Part shown: positions 45,444 to 55,049 of the stretch, in pieces
Position numbering within the stretch: the first letter of the stretch is position 1
How the letters are laid out: each line of letters opens with the position of its first letter
Origin: Neisseria sp. DTU_2020_1000833_1_SI_GRL_NUU_006
GTDB taxonomy: Bacteria; Pseudomonadota; Gammaproteobacteria; Burkholderiales; Neisseriaceae
NCBI GenBank assembly: GCA_032388755.1
Contig: CP135593.1
Location: 496,001-560,000, forward strand
Length of the DNA: 64,000 bases
Reading direction: 5' to 3'
Notes under the pieces: generated by a model
Database searches by the model: none
What the model was told of the DNA's origin: nothing
The model's input: only the letters and a program-made list of their open reading frames with translations
Position numbers and translations under genes: made by a program

Positions 45444-47861
45444 TTAGAACTTGGCTTCAAGCGTGAAGTTGTAGCTTCTGCCCGGAGAAGTGAAGCGTTC
45501 TATACCGGCATGGGTTTTGTTGTCGACGCGGTTGACTATGCCGAATTCGCGGATGCTGCGCAGCGATTCCCAAGTATAGTATTTTTTGTTGCCGATGTTG
45601 TACGCACCGGCGCGCAGGGTGAAATATTTGCCCAAGTTGACGTAGCCTGTCAGGTCGAAAAGCGTATAGGCTTTGCTGTGCTTGGCAAAAGGCCAGGGAT
45701 TGTTCAAATCATCACTGCTGTGGACGGTGTCAGACGGTTTTTTAGCTGCGGTGTGGGTCAGGTATGCGTTGATGCCCCAGCGTTTGGAAGGAGCATCGTA
45801 GCCCAGGTTGTAAACGGCAGACCACGGGGAAAGGGCGTTAATCGGGGTTTCCTGTCCGTTGGTCTGTTTGGCTTTGCCTTTGATGTAGCTGACGTTGATA
45901 CCTGCGTGCGTGCCTTGCGGCAAACCGATGCTGTCAAGGTTCCATGTGCCGTTAAATTCCAAACCTTTCGCCCATGCGGAGGAACGGTTTTGGTTTTGCC
46001 AAACGGGTGAGCTGACCAAGGCGGTACCGTCGGAAATCGGCGCATAATTAGGGCTGTTGGGGTTGTCGGAAGATACGCCCATGTAGGTCAACTCGATAAA
46101 ATTACGGTAGCGGGTTTGGAAGCCGGAGAATTTAAAGTTTCCTGCTTTGCCGCTGCCGGCAAGTCCCAGCTCGAAGTTTTTGGCAGTTTCCGCCTTCAGG
46201 TTAGGATTGGCTTTAAGGTAGAAGTCAGGATGCGGAAACAAGAGCCAGGTTTCGTCCGAAGTCGGCGCGCGAAAGCCAGTGCTGTATTTTGCCAAAAGAT
46301 TCAAATGCGGTGTGAATTTCCAGTCTAGTCCTAAGCCGTAGCTGAAACCGCTGTGTTTACGCTCGCTGCCAAGATAGGGGAGTTGGCTGCGAATAGCGGT
46401 AGAGTAGTTGGGATTGTCCTTGGCTTTGCTGCTGCTGCTGTCGTAGCGAACCCCGGCATTGAGGCGGTATTGGCTGCTGTCGCCGAATTGGAAGGTGTTG
46501 TTCCAGTAGGCAAAACGGTTTTTGGAGGAGCTTTCGACCAGCATGGTTAATTCTTGATTGTTGGACGTTTGGTATTTCGGGTCGTATAGGCGTACCCAAT
46601 AGCTATGATCTCTATTGCCGTTGTCGTTTTTGGAACCACCCAATCCGTATTGCATTGCCCATACCGATTTGGAGAAGTCGATTTGTTTTTCGGCATCGGC
46701 ACCGAATTGGGTATTTTTTTGACGGATGTTGCGGAACATATGGTACACGTCGCTGTTGACCCCGTTGCTGGCGTAATCGGTCGGCAAATCCCAGGTCCAA
46801 GTGCTCATGTCGATGGTTTGACGGTCGTAACGCAGGTTAAGACTGTCCCATGGACCTTTGTCAAGTTGGTTTTTGTATTCGAAACCGATGCGTTTGCGGT
46901 AGGAGATGTCTTGGCGGGAACGGGTGTCGCCCAGTGCGTCGCCTTTCCAGTCTGCCGCCCACATATTGGACAATTCGGTCGTTGTGCGGTCGGTACGAGA
47001 GTCTTCGTAAATCCAGCCGATACGGTTTTGATCGTTGAAGTTGTAACCCAGCTTGAACAGGGTGCTTATGTTTTCCCAATTTTGAGGGTCAGGTTTGCTG
47101 CGCGCTATGCCGCGGCTGCCGTAGTTGGTCATGCCGGCATTCGGACTCCAGCTTTGTTTGCTGTCGGTGATGACGGTATCGGCAGCGTCGCTGTTGTTTT
47201 TGGTTTCTTTACCGAAACGGCGGGTATAGACCATCAATGCATCCAGTCCCAACCAGGTTCCTGCGGCGGTTATGCTGCTGAATTTTTGGCTGTTGCGTCC
47301 GATATAGCCGCCTTTAATGCCTAAGTGGTAAGGTTTTTCTTCGGAAACATAGTCGCTTGCGGATTTGGTTTTATAGTTGACGGCACCGCCTAATGCGCCG
47401 CTGCCGGATTTGAGCGAGTCCGCGCCTTTGGTGATGGTAACTTCCGAGAAGTTTTCGGGTTCGGAAGTGTTGCGGTTGGCATTGAAGTTGCCGTGTGCGC
47501 CGAACAGTTCTTGGAATGCTTCAGACGACCTGCTTTCTGCTTGTGCCAGCCCGTCCACGTTGATGGCGACACGGTCTTTATCGACGCCGCGTATGGTAAA
47601 ACCGTTAGAACCTGAGCGTCCGCCTTCGACGACGCTGACGCCCGGATCATAGCGTACCAAGTCGTTTTCATCAGAGACCATTTGTTTATCCAATGCCTGA
47701 CGGCGGACTTTCTCTTCGCCGAGTTTTTGGGCTTTACGGCCGCCGATGACTTTGACTTCATTCAAGTCCTGATGGGCTTGTGGTACGGGGTCGGCAGCGA
47801 AGGCAGGGAAAGTTTGGCTGACAATGGCTGCCAGCAGTACGGGTTTGAAGGGGAAGGACAT
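45444..47861 (-). CDS. hpuB: TonB-dependent haemoglobin/haptoglobin receptor HpuB
   Basis: HpuB takes haem iron from haemoglobin or haemoglobin-haptoglobin across the outer membrane together with HpuA. The 805 residues have a signal peptide (cut after FPAFA), a TonB-box-like DLNEVKVIG and a plug domain (DLVRYDPGVSVVEGGRSGSN, SLKSGSGALGGAVNYKT). A 22-strand barrel follows and ends in Phe (NFTLEAKF), as TonB receptors do. The conserved block STGFRAPTSDETWLLFPHPD is typical of Hpu/Hmb/Tbp-type receptors. It follows hpuA by 57 bases, which supports hpuB over the unpaired hmbR. Confidence 0.92.
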   Translation of the reverse strand: MSFPFKPVLLAAIVSQTFPAFAADPVPQAHQDLNEVKVIGGRKAQKLGEEKVRRQALDKQMVSDENDLVRYDPGVSVVEGGRSGSNGFTIRGVDKDRVAINVDGLAQAESRSSEAFQELFGAHGNFNANRNTSEPENFSEVTITKGADSLKSGSGALGGAVNYKTKSASDYVSEEKPYHLGIKGGYIGRNSQKFSSITAAGTWLGLDALMVYTRRFGKETKNNSDAADTVITDSKQSWSPNAGMTNYGSRGIARSKPDPQNWENISTLFKLGYNFNDQNRIGWIYEDSRTDRTTTELSNMWAADWKGDALGDTRSRQDISYRKRIGFEYKNQLDKGPWDSLNLRYDRQTIDMSTWTWDLPTDYASNGVNSDVYHMFRNIRQKNTQFGADAEKQIDFSKSVWAMQYGLGGSKNDNGNRDHSYWVRLYDPKYQTSNNQELTMLVESSSKNRFAYWNNTFQFGDSSQYRLNAGVRYDSSSSKAKDNPNYSTAIRSQLPYLGSERKHSGFSYGLGLDWKFTPHLNLLAKYSTGFRAPTSDETWLLFPHPDFYLKANPNLKAETAKNFELGLAGSGKAGNFKFSGFQTRYRNFIELTYMGVSSDNPNSPNYAPISDGTALVSSPVWQNQNRSSAWAKGLEFNGTWNLDSIGLPQGTHAGINVSYIKGKAKQTNGQETPINALSPWSAVYNLGYDAPSKRWGINAYLTHTAAKKPSDTVHSSDDLNNPWPFAKHSKAYTLFDLTGYVNLGKYFTLRAGAYNIGNKKYYTWESLRSIREFGIVNRVDNKTHAGIERFTSPGRSYNFTLEAKF

Positions 47862-47918
47862 TTTTTGCCTCTTTAAGATGTACTGAATTATCGGTTTATT
47901 GGGATGTTTGATGTGCGG

Positions 47919-48914
47919 TTACTTGCTGACAGGTGTCAAGCTTTTATCTGTAGTATCGCGGTCTGATGAGTTTTCTACACCGCCGAATACGGTATCCAAC
48001 GATTTATCGGCATTAAAGGTTACTTTACCGCCTATGCTGACTTCTGTTGGATGTCCGCCGTTGAATTGACCGAAGAATTTCCCTTCGACTTTTCCGTTTT
48101 TTCCGTCGGATTCGGCAGTGCCCGAGAAATCAACGCCGTTGATGCCAACATCTTTCATCACAACATCCGGACCGTAATCCGCATTACCTAAAATCGTGCC
48201 GCCGAGTTTGTTGGTGTTGAAATTGGCAGTCAGCAGCGAAAGCTTGGGCGCGGTTTTTTCAGACGACCCAAAGGATTTTCCGGGCTCATAGGTGGAGGTA
48301 ACGATATTGCCGTTGCGGACGCGGACTGCCCAAACTTCGTATGTGGTTTTGCCTTTTGCCACTGTACTGTCCGACGGTGTGCTCCATGACGGTTTCGCCG
48401 TTCCGACGGGTTTGCCGCCGACAAACAGGTCTGCCGTGCCGTCTGCATTTATCCATGCGCCGAATTTGAGATGGTCCTGTTTGGTTGCCGGGGCGTTGAT
48501 GAACTGTCCGGAATTGCTGCAACAGACAAACAGTTTTCCACCTTCAGACAAAGGCTGACCTTCGTGGCGGGTACGCAGGGCATAAGACGGGCTGGAATAG
48601 GAGGGGACAATCGGGTCGGAATATGAGCTGATGTTGTAATAGTTGCCGGAAGGGGTTTGATAGACATATTGTTTATCGGGGTAGCTGCCCCATGATGTTT
48701 TCACTTCGAGCTCCGCTTCATGCAGACTGCCGCCTTTACGGGAAAGGGTGTTTATGGTCTTTATTGCACTGCTCTCATCACTCAGCTTGATATTGGCGAT
48801 AGGTTGCGCTGTCGGAATGGCAACGGGGACTTTGGGTTCGGATGCGCCTCCTCCCGTGCAGGCAGTCAGGATCAGGGTTGTTGCCGCAGAAATTGCAGGT
48901 ACTTTGATTTTCAT
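47919..48914 (-). CDS. hpuA: Haemoglobin-binding surface lipoprotein HpuA
   Basis: HpuA is the surface lipoprotein partner of HpuB. The start at 48914 gives 331 residues with a lipoprotein signal (AISAATTLILTACTGGG). A lipoprotein beta-sandwich domain and C-terminal barrel follow (GGTILGNADYG, GKVEGKFFGQFNGGHPTEV), as in TbpB-like lipoproteins. In pathogens hpuA is phase-variable through a long poly-G tract. Here the Gly-codon stretch after the acylated Cys reads CGGGAGGAGGC, so that slip site is absent. Confidence 0.9.
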   Translation of the reverse strand: MKIKVPAISAATTLILTACTGGGASEPKVPVAIPTAQPIANIKLSDESSAIKTINTLSRKGGSLHEAELEVKTSWGSYPDKQYVYQTPSGNYYNISSYSDPIVPSYSSPSYALRTRHEGQPLSEGGKLFVCCSNSGQFINAPATKQDHLKFGAWINADGTADLFVGGKPVGTAKPSWSTPSDSTVAKGKTTYEVWAVRVRNGNIVTSTYEPGKSFGSSEKTAPKLSLLTANFNTNKLGGTILGNADYGPDVVMKDVGINGVDFSGTAESDGKNGKVEGKFFGQFNGGHPTEVSIGGKVTFNADKSLDTVFGGVENSSDRDTTDKSLTPVSK

Positions 48915-48948
48915 GACAGATCTCACTTAATTGGTATATATTTTATTA

Positions 48949-48967
48949 AATAATGATAATTATTACT
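48949..48967. promoter_or_regulatory. Fur box upstream of hpuA
   Basis: AATAATGATAATTATTACT agrees with the Fur consensus GATAATGATAATCATTATC at 15 of 19 positions. It lies about 35 bases before hpuA, where it would repress hpuAB when iron is plentiful. AT-rich sequence continues toward slam and could hold further sites. Confidence 0.8.
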
Positions 48968-49187
48968 AATTATATTCAAATATTGTGTAATAATTATAAT
49001 ATTTTGGCAATACCCAAATGGTTTTTAATAATTTAAATAGTTTTTAGAGTTAATATTAGGTAGTAAATAAATGAATGATATTGAGTTGGAATTTAATCTG
49101 AATGTCTGATTTGATGCCGCTACTTCGTTGCCGGTAGAGGAAATTAGTGTAGTGTGGATCAAGCTATCGCTCTGGATATGGAAGATA

Positions 49188-49294
49188 TATAGTGGATTAA
49201 ATTTAAATCAGGACAAGGCGACGAAGCCGAAGACAGTACAAATAGTACGGCAAGGCGAGGCAACGCCGTACCGGTTTAAAGTTAAGCTACTATA
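49188..49294. repeat. Correia element (CREE), short degenerate form
   Basis: The 107-bp element starts TATAGTGGATTAAATTTAAA; its other end has decayed to TTAAGCTACTATA. It lies in the gap of over 600 bases between hpuA and slam, which otherwise holds the Fur box and a degenerate inverted DUS pair at 49455-49487. Confidence 0.9.
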
Positions 49295-49582
49295 TTAGGC
49301 GAGTTCGGTCGGTTGGCTTGATTCATTTCGTGAATCTACGTTGAATAACATTTGAATAATTTATAAAACCATAAAAATAAATCAGTTATGTTTGTTTTGG
49401 AATTTTACCTCTATAATGCTGCATCTTAATGCGAATCTGTTGCTTTTACGCAAAAAAGGTCGTATGAAAAGTTTCAGACGACCTTTGATAGCCGTAAATC
49501 CCTGACAGGGGGAATCAGTAGGGCATGGCGGTTTGCATTTGGCTATCCCTGCGATATACACATATATTTCGGATGATTTTGA

Positions 49583-51124
49583 ATGTTAAGAATAAAACAA
49601 AAAATGGTTTCGGTATCTTTATGCTGCCTGTTGCCTTCCGCAGTCTTGGCTGAATTGCCCGAAGGGGGTGTCCGGCAGGATTCGCCTTCTCAGGATGCTG
49701 CCGTACAAGTGCAGCAAAAACAATGGCTGGATATTTTGTCCGAAGAAGAAAGGTCGTCTGAAAAGAATGAGAATGTCGGCGAACCGACTGTGGTCGGCGA
49801 TGATTTTTTAGCGGCAAACCCGCGTATTCTAGAGGACGCGCTGATTCAAGCACTTAACGGCAATAGCGCAGATTTGGTTTCTTCGCTTGCCGCACTTTAC
49901 CGCAAACAGCCCAACCACAATCCCAAGCTGATTGCACGTGCCGATGCTTTGCTGGCAAAGTTGAAAGGGCGGACTTTCGAAGCGGTCGAGCGTTATCGTA
50001 CCCTTTATGAATCCGACGTTTCAGACGACCGCATATTATTGGATTTAGCGGCGGCAGAGTTTCAAGATTATCGTTTGGGCGAAGCGGCGGCGCATTTCCG
50101 CCATGCCGCGCAGCGCGATATACCTGCCCCCGTTTTGGAAAACGTCAAACGTTTTCAAGAAGCCGTCAAGCGGCAGACAGAATGGAAATGGTCAGGCGGA
50201 ATCAGTCCCGTGCATAGCGATAACGCCAACAACGCTGCTCCGCGTTATTGCATCGAAACAAGGGGGCAAACCGCATGCAGCGTTACTTTGCCCGTCAGTG
50301 CCAACGGCTTGAATTACGAATTGAACACCGAAAAACTCACCCCGCTGTACGGGCATCACGCCGTCAAATTCCGCGCCAACCTCAGCGGAACGAGCTATTT
50401 TTTCGACCGCCAATCGGCTTACGACGATGCGTTTGGCAGGGCTTATTTGGGCTGGCAGCGCAAGGACGGCAAACAAACCGTCAGCGTTTTACCGTTTTAT
50501 CAGGCACAGTTGGCGGGCAGCAGCGAATTTGACAGCAAAAAAGAAAAAAACCGCCGCGCCGCGCCCTATATGCTGGCACACGGGGTCGGCGTACAGCTTT
50601 CGCATATGGTCAATCTCGGCAACGCGACACAACTTTATTACTCGCTGGAACGCTACCGCCAAAACTATCGGGAAACCGATCGTGCGCTGCGTAACGACGG
50701 TTGGCACGACGGCACCTATCTCTCCCTGGCACGCCGTTTCGGCAGAACGACCCTGTTCGGTGGTTGGCAATACAACCGCTTTGTTCCTGAAAACAAAAAC
50801 ATACGCAATGCCGTCAACAATGCCGCCTACCGCCGCAACGGGTTCAATATAGGCTGGATACAGCAATGGCCGTTTTTAGGCGGGCTGAACAGCCGCCTGA
50901 CCGCTTCATTTGCCAACCGCCGCTATAAAGGTATTATGGCATTCGGCACGGAGCCGCAACGCAACCGCGAGCGCTCCCTCTCCGTCAGCCTCAGCCATGA
51001 CAAATTGTCCTACAAAGGCATCACGCCGACCTTGAATTACGGATACAGCCGCATCCGCAGCAATGCCCCTTATGCACGACGCAGCAGCCGTCAATGGTCG
51101 TTGGGAGCTGAATGGAATTTTTAA
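49583..51124 (+). CDS. Surface lipoprotein assembly modulator (Slam2-type)
   Basis: Slam proteins move lipoproteins such as TbpB and HpuA to the cell surface. The 513 residues have a signal peptide (cut after VLA, residue 23) and an N-terminal TPR region (about 80-200; ADLVSSLAALYRKQPNHNPK). A C-terminal DUF560 beta-barrel (about 205-513) ends with RSSRQWSLGAEWNF. The gene is divergent from hpuA. In N. meningitidis the Slam beside hpuA (Slam2) is specific for HpuA, so the same pairing is inferred here. Confidence 0.9.
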   Translation: MLRIKQKMVSVSLCCLLPSAVLAELPEGGVRQDSPSQDAAVQVQQKQWLDILSEEERSSEKNENVGEPTVVGDDFLAANPRILEDALIQALNGNSADLVSSLAALYRKQPNHNPKLIARADALLAKLKGRTFEAVERYRTLYESDVSDDRILLDLAAAEFQDYRLGEAAAHFRHAAQRDIPAPVLENVKRFQEAVKRQTEWKWSGGISPVHSDNANNAAPRYCIETRGQTACSVTLPVSANGLNYELNTEKLTPLYGHHAVKFRANLSGTSYFFDRQSAYDDAFGRAYLGWQRKDGKQTVSVLPFYQAQLAGSSEFDSKKEKNRRAAPYMLAHGVGVQLSHMVNLGNATQLYYSLERYRQNYRETDRALRNDGWHDGTYLSLARRFGRTTLFGGWQYNRFVPENKNIRNAVNNAAYRRNGFNIGWIQQWPFLGGLNSRLTASFANRRYKGIMAFGTEPQRNRERSLSVSLSHDKLSYKGITPTLNYGYSRIRSNAPYARRSSRQWSLGAEWNF

Positions 51125-51155
51125 AAACAGCCTAAAATTCGAATACTTAATCAAT

Positions 51156-51200
51156 AAAGGTCGTCTGAAAACGGGCATCGTAGGCTTTCAGACGACCTTT
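51156..51200. terminator. DUS-pair terminator after slam
   Basis: AAAGGTCGTCTGAAAAC pairs with CTTTCAGACGACCTTT about 30 bases beyond the stop. Confidence 0.8.
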
Positions 51201-51350
51201 GCGGCATTTTCAAGCCGATGGATAGGGTTTTGCAATCAATATAGACAGCTTGAACCTTCCGTCTTAAGGACGGTAGAATCAGTCATTTCAATGCGGCAGT
51301 TCGGAGTTTTGTTGAAACTGCCGTATATCCTAAATAATCAGATATATATC

Positions 51351-51842
51351 ATGAGTACCGAAACCAAAAACTACATTACGCCCGTTGGTTGGCAGGCGTT
51401 GAAAGACGAGCTGTATCAACTGGTCAATAAAGAACGTCCCGAAATCGTCCAAATCGTCAACTGGGCGGCAAGCAACGGCGACCGCAGCGAAAACGGCGAC
51501 TATCTTTACGGCAAACGCCGTATGCGCGAAATCGACCGCCGCATCCGTTTTCTGACCAAGCGTTTGGAAGCCGCCGTCGTCGTCGATCCTGAATTGCGCG
51601 AAGCGACCGACCAAGTGTTTTTCGGCGCAACTGTCGGGCTGTTGCGCGGCGACGGACGCGAGCAAACCGTCAAAATCGTCGGTGTCGATGAAATCGATAC
51701 CGCGCAAAACAAAATTTCTTGGATTTCCCCGTTGGCGCGTTGTCTGATTAAAGCGAGAGAAGGGGACGAAGTCATCTTGAATACACCGGAAGGGTGCGAG
51801 GAGATTGAGATTTTGTCGGTGGAATATATACGGATAGATTAA
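51351..51842 (+). CDS. greB: Transcription elongation factor GreB
   Basis: GreB rescues backtracked RNA polymerase by stimulating transcript cleavage. The start at ATG 51351 gives 163 residues; the longer upstream frame runs through the slam terminator and is rejected. The N-terminal coiled coil contains the acidic tip (SNGDRSENGDYLYGKRR) and the C-terminal domain has ISWISPLARCLIKAREGD. The tip residues D and E are present. Confidence 0.96.
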   Translation: MSTETKNYITPVGWQALKDELYQLVNKERPEIVQIVNWAASNGDRSENGDYLYGKRRMREIDRRIRFLTKRLEAAVVVDPELREATDQVFFGATVGLLRGDGREQTVKIVGVDEIDTAQNKISWISPLARCLIKAREGDEVILNTPEGCEEIEILSVEYIRID

Positions 51843-51864
51843 ATCTCTCGCAAGCATAAGAGAT

Positions 51865-51909
51865 AGGTCGTCTGAAAACTTTACCAATACGTTTTCAGAC
51901 GACCTTTTC
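51865..51909. terminator. DUS-pair terminator after greB
   Basis: AGGTCGTCTGAAAAC and GTTTTCAGACGACCTTTT face each other between convergent greB and rpsO. Confidence 0.8.
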
Positions 51910-51912
51910 CAT

Positions 51913-51941
51913 AAAAAAAACACCGCTTTTGCAAGCGGTGT
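51913..51941 (-). terminator. rpsO terminator
   Basis: On the minus strand ACACCGCTTGC and GCGGTGT form a GC-rich stem, followed by eight T. It lies 15 bases beyond the rpsO stop. Confidence 0.9.
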
Positions 51942-51956
51942 CCGGTAAAGCATAAA

Positions 51957-52226
51957 TTATTTGCGCAGACCCAAGCGGGTAATCAGGTTGCGGTATGTAT
52001 CAGGTTGGGTACGGCGCAAGTAAGACAACAGACGGCGACGTTGGCTGACCATTTTCAACAGGCCGCGACGGCTGTGGTGGTCTTTAGGGTTGGCTTTGAA
52101 GTGGGGAGTCAGGTCGTTGATGCGGAAAGTCAACAGAGCGACTTGTACTTCAGAAGAGCCGGTATCGCCTTCTTTGCGTTGGAAATCTTTAACAATTTGT
52201 GCTTTTTGTTCTACGGTCAATGCCAT
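51957..52226 (-). CDS. rpsO: 30S ribosomal protein S15
   Basis: S15 is a primary binder of 16S rRNA in 30S assembly. The 89 residues contain all family marks: EGDTGSSEVQVALLTFRIN, the KDHHSRRGLLKMVSQRRRLL helix and YLRRTQPDTYRNLITRLGLR. A ribosome site GGAGTTATC precedes the start. The 470-base gap upstream to dsbB holds no gene that I can support. Confidence 0.98.
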   Translation of the reverse strand: MALTVEQKAQIVKDFQRKEGDTGSSEVQVALLTFRINDLTPHFKANPKDHHSRRGLLKMVSQRRRLLSYLRRTQPDTYRNLITRLGLRK

Positions 52227-52701
52227 GATGGATAACTCCGAAAAATAAAAGAACCGTTATTCGGTTCGGACAAGTTTGACGAGCGCGAACCCGTTCAAAC
52301 TCCTGAAGTCTTTTTGTGAAGACGGGCGGATTATGCCACAGTTTCATCTGTTTTGCACGGCTGAATCCTGTTTTTGATACGAAATTGTGGAAATGTCGTC
52401 TGAAAATGTATCGGGGTGTGGCGTAAAGTATGTGCGAGAAATTTTGATTCGGTGCATTTTACAGCAGGTTAAAATGGAAAATATTCCCATCATTCCTGAC
52501 CTTCCTGAACAGATGTGAATCCGGGCTTCTGATTTCGGAAAGATTCAGCGATTATTGCGGATTGCCAAATAACGGGTGGGTACTTTTTTGAATTTCAGCG
52601 AATGGGCAGGGCTTTTCGGGAAGGGATTGGTTTTGTAGTAAAATAGACACCGATTGACGGCATGAAGAGGTCGTCTGAAATTTACAAAGAGCTTTGATAT
52701 T

Positions 52702-53187
52702 ATGAATTTTTTTAGAAAAACAGCCTTGTTTTTGCTCGTTTTATCCGTATTGGCTGCCTGCGGTTCGTTTGTTTCGCAATATGTTTTAGGGATGAATCCC
52801 TGCGTATTATGCATCGTGCAGCGTTTGTGCGTATTGGCAGTCGGGATGGCGGCTTTGCTGGCGGTATTTTTCCGCCAGTCTTCCAAAGTGGGGCGGACGT
52901 TTTCCGCTTTGCTTATCAGCGCGCCTGCTGTGTACGGGATAGGGACGGCGGCTTATCAGTTGTGGTTGCAAAGTCTGCCGCCGGGTACGGCACCTTCCTG
53001 CGGCGCTCCGTGGACGTTCCGCTTGAAGGACTGGCCGTTGTTTGACTGGTTCGAACCCATCGTGCGCGGCTTCGGCAATTGCGCCGTACCGGATTATTTT
53101 TTGGGTATTGCGCTGCCGGTTTGGAGCATCGCTTATTTTTGTTTCGTTGTCGTATTGGTCTGGTTTGCTTGGTTGAAAACGAAGTAA
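52702..53187 (+). CDS. dsbB: Disulfide bond formation protein DsbB
   Basis: DsbB reoxidises DsbA by passing electrons to quinone in the inner membrane. The 161 residues have four membrane segments. The first periplasmic loop has the Cys pair CVLC, and the second loop has two further Cys (TAPSCGAPW and FGNCAVPDY), which form the relay. Length and topology are typical. An inverted DUS pair follows. Confidence 0.95.
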   Translation: MNFFRKTALFLLVLSVLAACGSFVSQYVLGMNPCVLCIVQRLCVLAVGMAALLAVFFRQSSKVGRTFSALLISAPAVYGIGTAAYQLWLQSLPPGTAPSCGAPWTFRLKDWPLFDWFEPIVRGFGNCAVPDYFLGIALPVWSIAYFCFVVVLVWFAWLKTK

Positions 53188-53211
53188 ACGAAATAAATGT
53201 CCGGAATTTAA

Positions 53212-53247
53212 AAAAGGTCGCCTGAAAACTTTTCAGACGACCTTTTC
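53212..53247. terminator. DUS-pair terminator between dsbB and the symporter gene
   Basis: AAAGGTCGCCTGAAAA (one base from DUS) pairs with TTTTCAGACGACCTTTT between the convergent genes. Confidence 0.8.
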
Positions 53248-53258
53248 ACGATTGCGGA

Positions 53259-54677
53259 TTAAGCCTTGTCGTGGAATTCGTGGAATTCATATTGGTAGGA
53301 CAAGCCTTTGCCTGCTTTTTTCTGCGCCAAATAATCGTCGTAAACGGCGCGGATTTCTTTGCGCAGGAGGAATAGGGCGATTAAGTTGGGGATGACCATG
53401 AAGCCGTTGAACATATCGGACAGGCTCCAAACCAAATCGACTTTGCCTAGCGTGCCCAACACGATAGCCAGCAGCACGAGCGCGCGGTAGATGCCCAAGT
53501 GTTTTCCCCTGAAGAGGAAGCGGATGTTGGACTCACCGAAGTAGTACCAGCCGATGATGGTGGTGAAGGCGAAGAAGGTCAGGCATACGGCGAGCAGTTG
53601 CGAACCGAAGCCGGGGAAGGCTTTACTGAAGGCGAATTGGGTCACCGCCGCGCCTTGTTCGCCGGAAAGGTTGGCATCGGTCAGGAGGATAATCAGTGCG
53701 GTGGCGGTGCAGACCAAGATCGTGTCGATGAACACGCCGATAAATGCCGCCAAGCCTTGTTGAACGGGGTGGTTAACGTCGGCGGTTGCGTGCGCGTGCG
53801 GCGTCGAACCCATACCTGCTTCGTTGGAAAACAGCCCGCGTGCCACGCCGTAACGGACGGCTTCGCGCATACCGATACCTGCCGCGCCGCCTAACACGGC
53901 TTCGGGATTGAAGGCGGCGGTAAAGATGTGGTTGAACATCGGTACGATGTGGTCGGAGAATTCAAACAGGATAACGACGGCACACAAAATATAGATAATC
54001 GCCATAAACGGTACGACGAATTGGGCGATGTTGGCGATGCGGTTTACGCCGCCGACGATAATCATGCCCGCAAGGACGGCGAGGGTGATGCCCACTGCCA
54101 AAGCCGGTACGTTAAAGGCGATGGTAACGGAGGAGGCGATGGAGTTTGCCTGCGTAGCGTTACCGATAAAACCCAGCGCGATAATCAGGGCGATGGAGAA
54201 AAAGCCCGATAAGAAACGCGCCGCGCCGCGCCCAATTTTCGGGGTCAGACCGTGCGTAATGTAGAACGCGGGGCCGCCGATGTATTTGCCGTGGCTGACG
54301 ACGCGGTATTTTTGCGCGAGCAGGGCTTCGGCAAAAATCGTGGACATCCCCAAAACGGCGGAAAGCCACATCCAAAAAATCGCGCCCGGCCCGCCTGCGG
54401 TAATGGCGGTTGCCACACCGGCGACGTTGCCCGTGCCGATTTGGGCGGAGACGGCAACGGCGAGTGCTTGGAATTGCGACAAAGATTTATCGTCTTTGTC
54501 TTTTTTGGAAAACAAACCGCCGAAAACGGATTTAAACCCCGCCCCCAATTTGGTAATCTGCGGCGCGCCCAGATAGAGTGTGAAAAACAGGCCGATGCCC
54601 AAAAGGGCGTAAATCAGCATGTAATCCCACAGAATCAGATTGACTGCGCCCACCAGTGCAGACAATTTTTCTTCCAT
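53259..54677 (-). CDS. Sodium:alanine/glycine symporter (AGCS family)
   Basis: The 472 residues contain about ten membrane segments and the AGCS signature in GTGNVAGVATAITAGGPGA, with QIGTGN for sodium and substrate. Further marks are FSNEAGMGSTPHAHATA and AFTTIIGWYYFGE. It imports alanine or glycine with sodium. The start sits near AAGGT. No partner gene adjoins it. Confidence 0.96.
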   Translation of the reverse strand: MEEKLSALVGAVNLILWDYMLIYALLGIGLFFTLYLGAPQITKLGAGFKSVFGGLFSKKDKDDKSLSQFQALAVAVSAQIGTGNVAGVATAITAGGPGAIFWMWLSAVLGMSTIFAEALLAQKYRVVSHGKYIGGPAFYITHGLTPKIGRGAARFLSGFFSIALIIALGFIGNATQANSIASSVTIAFNVPALAVGITLAVLAGMIIVGGVNRIANIAQFVVPFMAIIYILCAVVILFEFSDHIVPMFNHIFTAAFNPEAVLGGAAGIGMREAVRYGVARGLFSNEAGMGSTPHAHATADVNHPVQQGLAAFIGVFIDTILVCTATALIILLTDANLSGEQGAAVTQFAFSKAFPGFGSQLLAVCLTFFAFTTIIGWYYFGESNIRFLFRGKHLGIYRALVLLAIVLGTLGKVDLVWSLSDMFNGFMVIPNLIALFLLRKEIRAVYDDYLAQKKAGKGLSYQYEFHEFHDKA

Positions 54678-55049
54678 AATTACAAACCTTATATTGAAAA
54701 ATGAACAGATGACGGCATTCTGCGGCGGTTACTCCGTTGAATGCCGTTGTGTCGGACGGCGCGGCGAGCAGGCCGGCTGCGTCCGTTTCGCCCCAAGTTG
54801 TCAACAATCCTGAAGCAGGCCTGCATGATACCGTAAACCTTTTGTGAGGCAAACGAAAAAAAGGGTCAGGTTTGGGCAAAGACAAGATTTTTGCGTTTGT
54901 CGGGCTCTATCGGCGTTTTCAGACGACCTTTTAGGCAGAATGCAGGGTCGTCTGAATATTTTAGGTATATTCAACCTATGTTAAAATGCGCCCTTTGAAA
55001 ATGAGCAAGAGTCCGCCGGATAAGGCGGAAAATCGAAAGGAATCCATAT
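54678..55049. other. Intergenic region upstream of yebC
   Basis: No gene is supported. It holds an inverted DUS pair near 54917-54955 (TTTTCAGACGACC and GGTCGTCTGAA). A weak possible yebC promoter is TTTTAG, 17 bases, then TAAAAT around 54960-54990. Confidence 0.35.

Noticed and set aside
45444..47861. Assignment of the haemoglobin receptor as HmbR
   Set aside because: HmbR works alone, whereas here an HpuA-type lipoprotein gene lies directly upstream in one operon and a Slam gene adjoins it. HpuB fits better.
48840..48870. Poly-G phase-variation tract in hpuA
   Set aside because: The run is broken as CGGGAGGAGGC, with no more than three G in a row.
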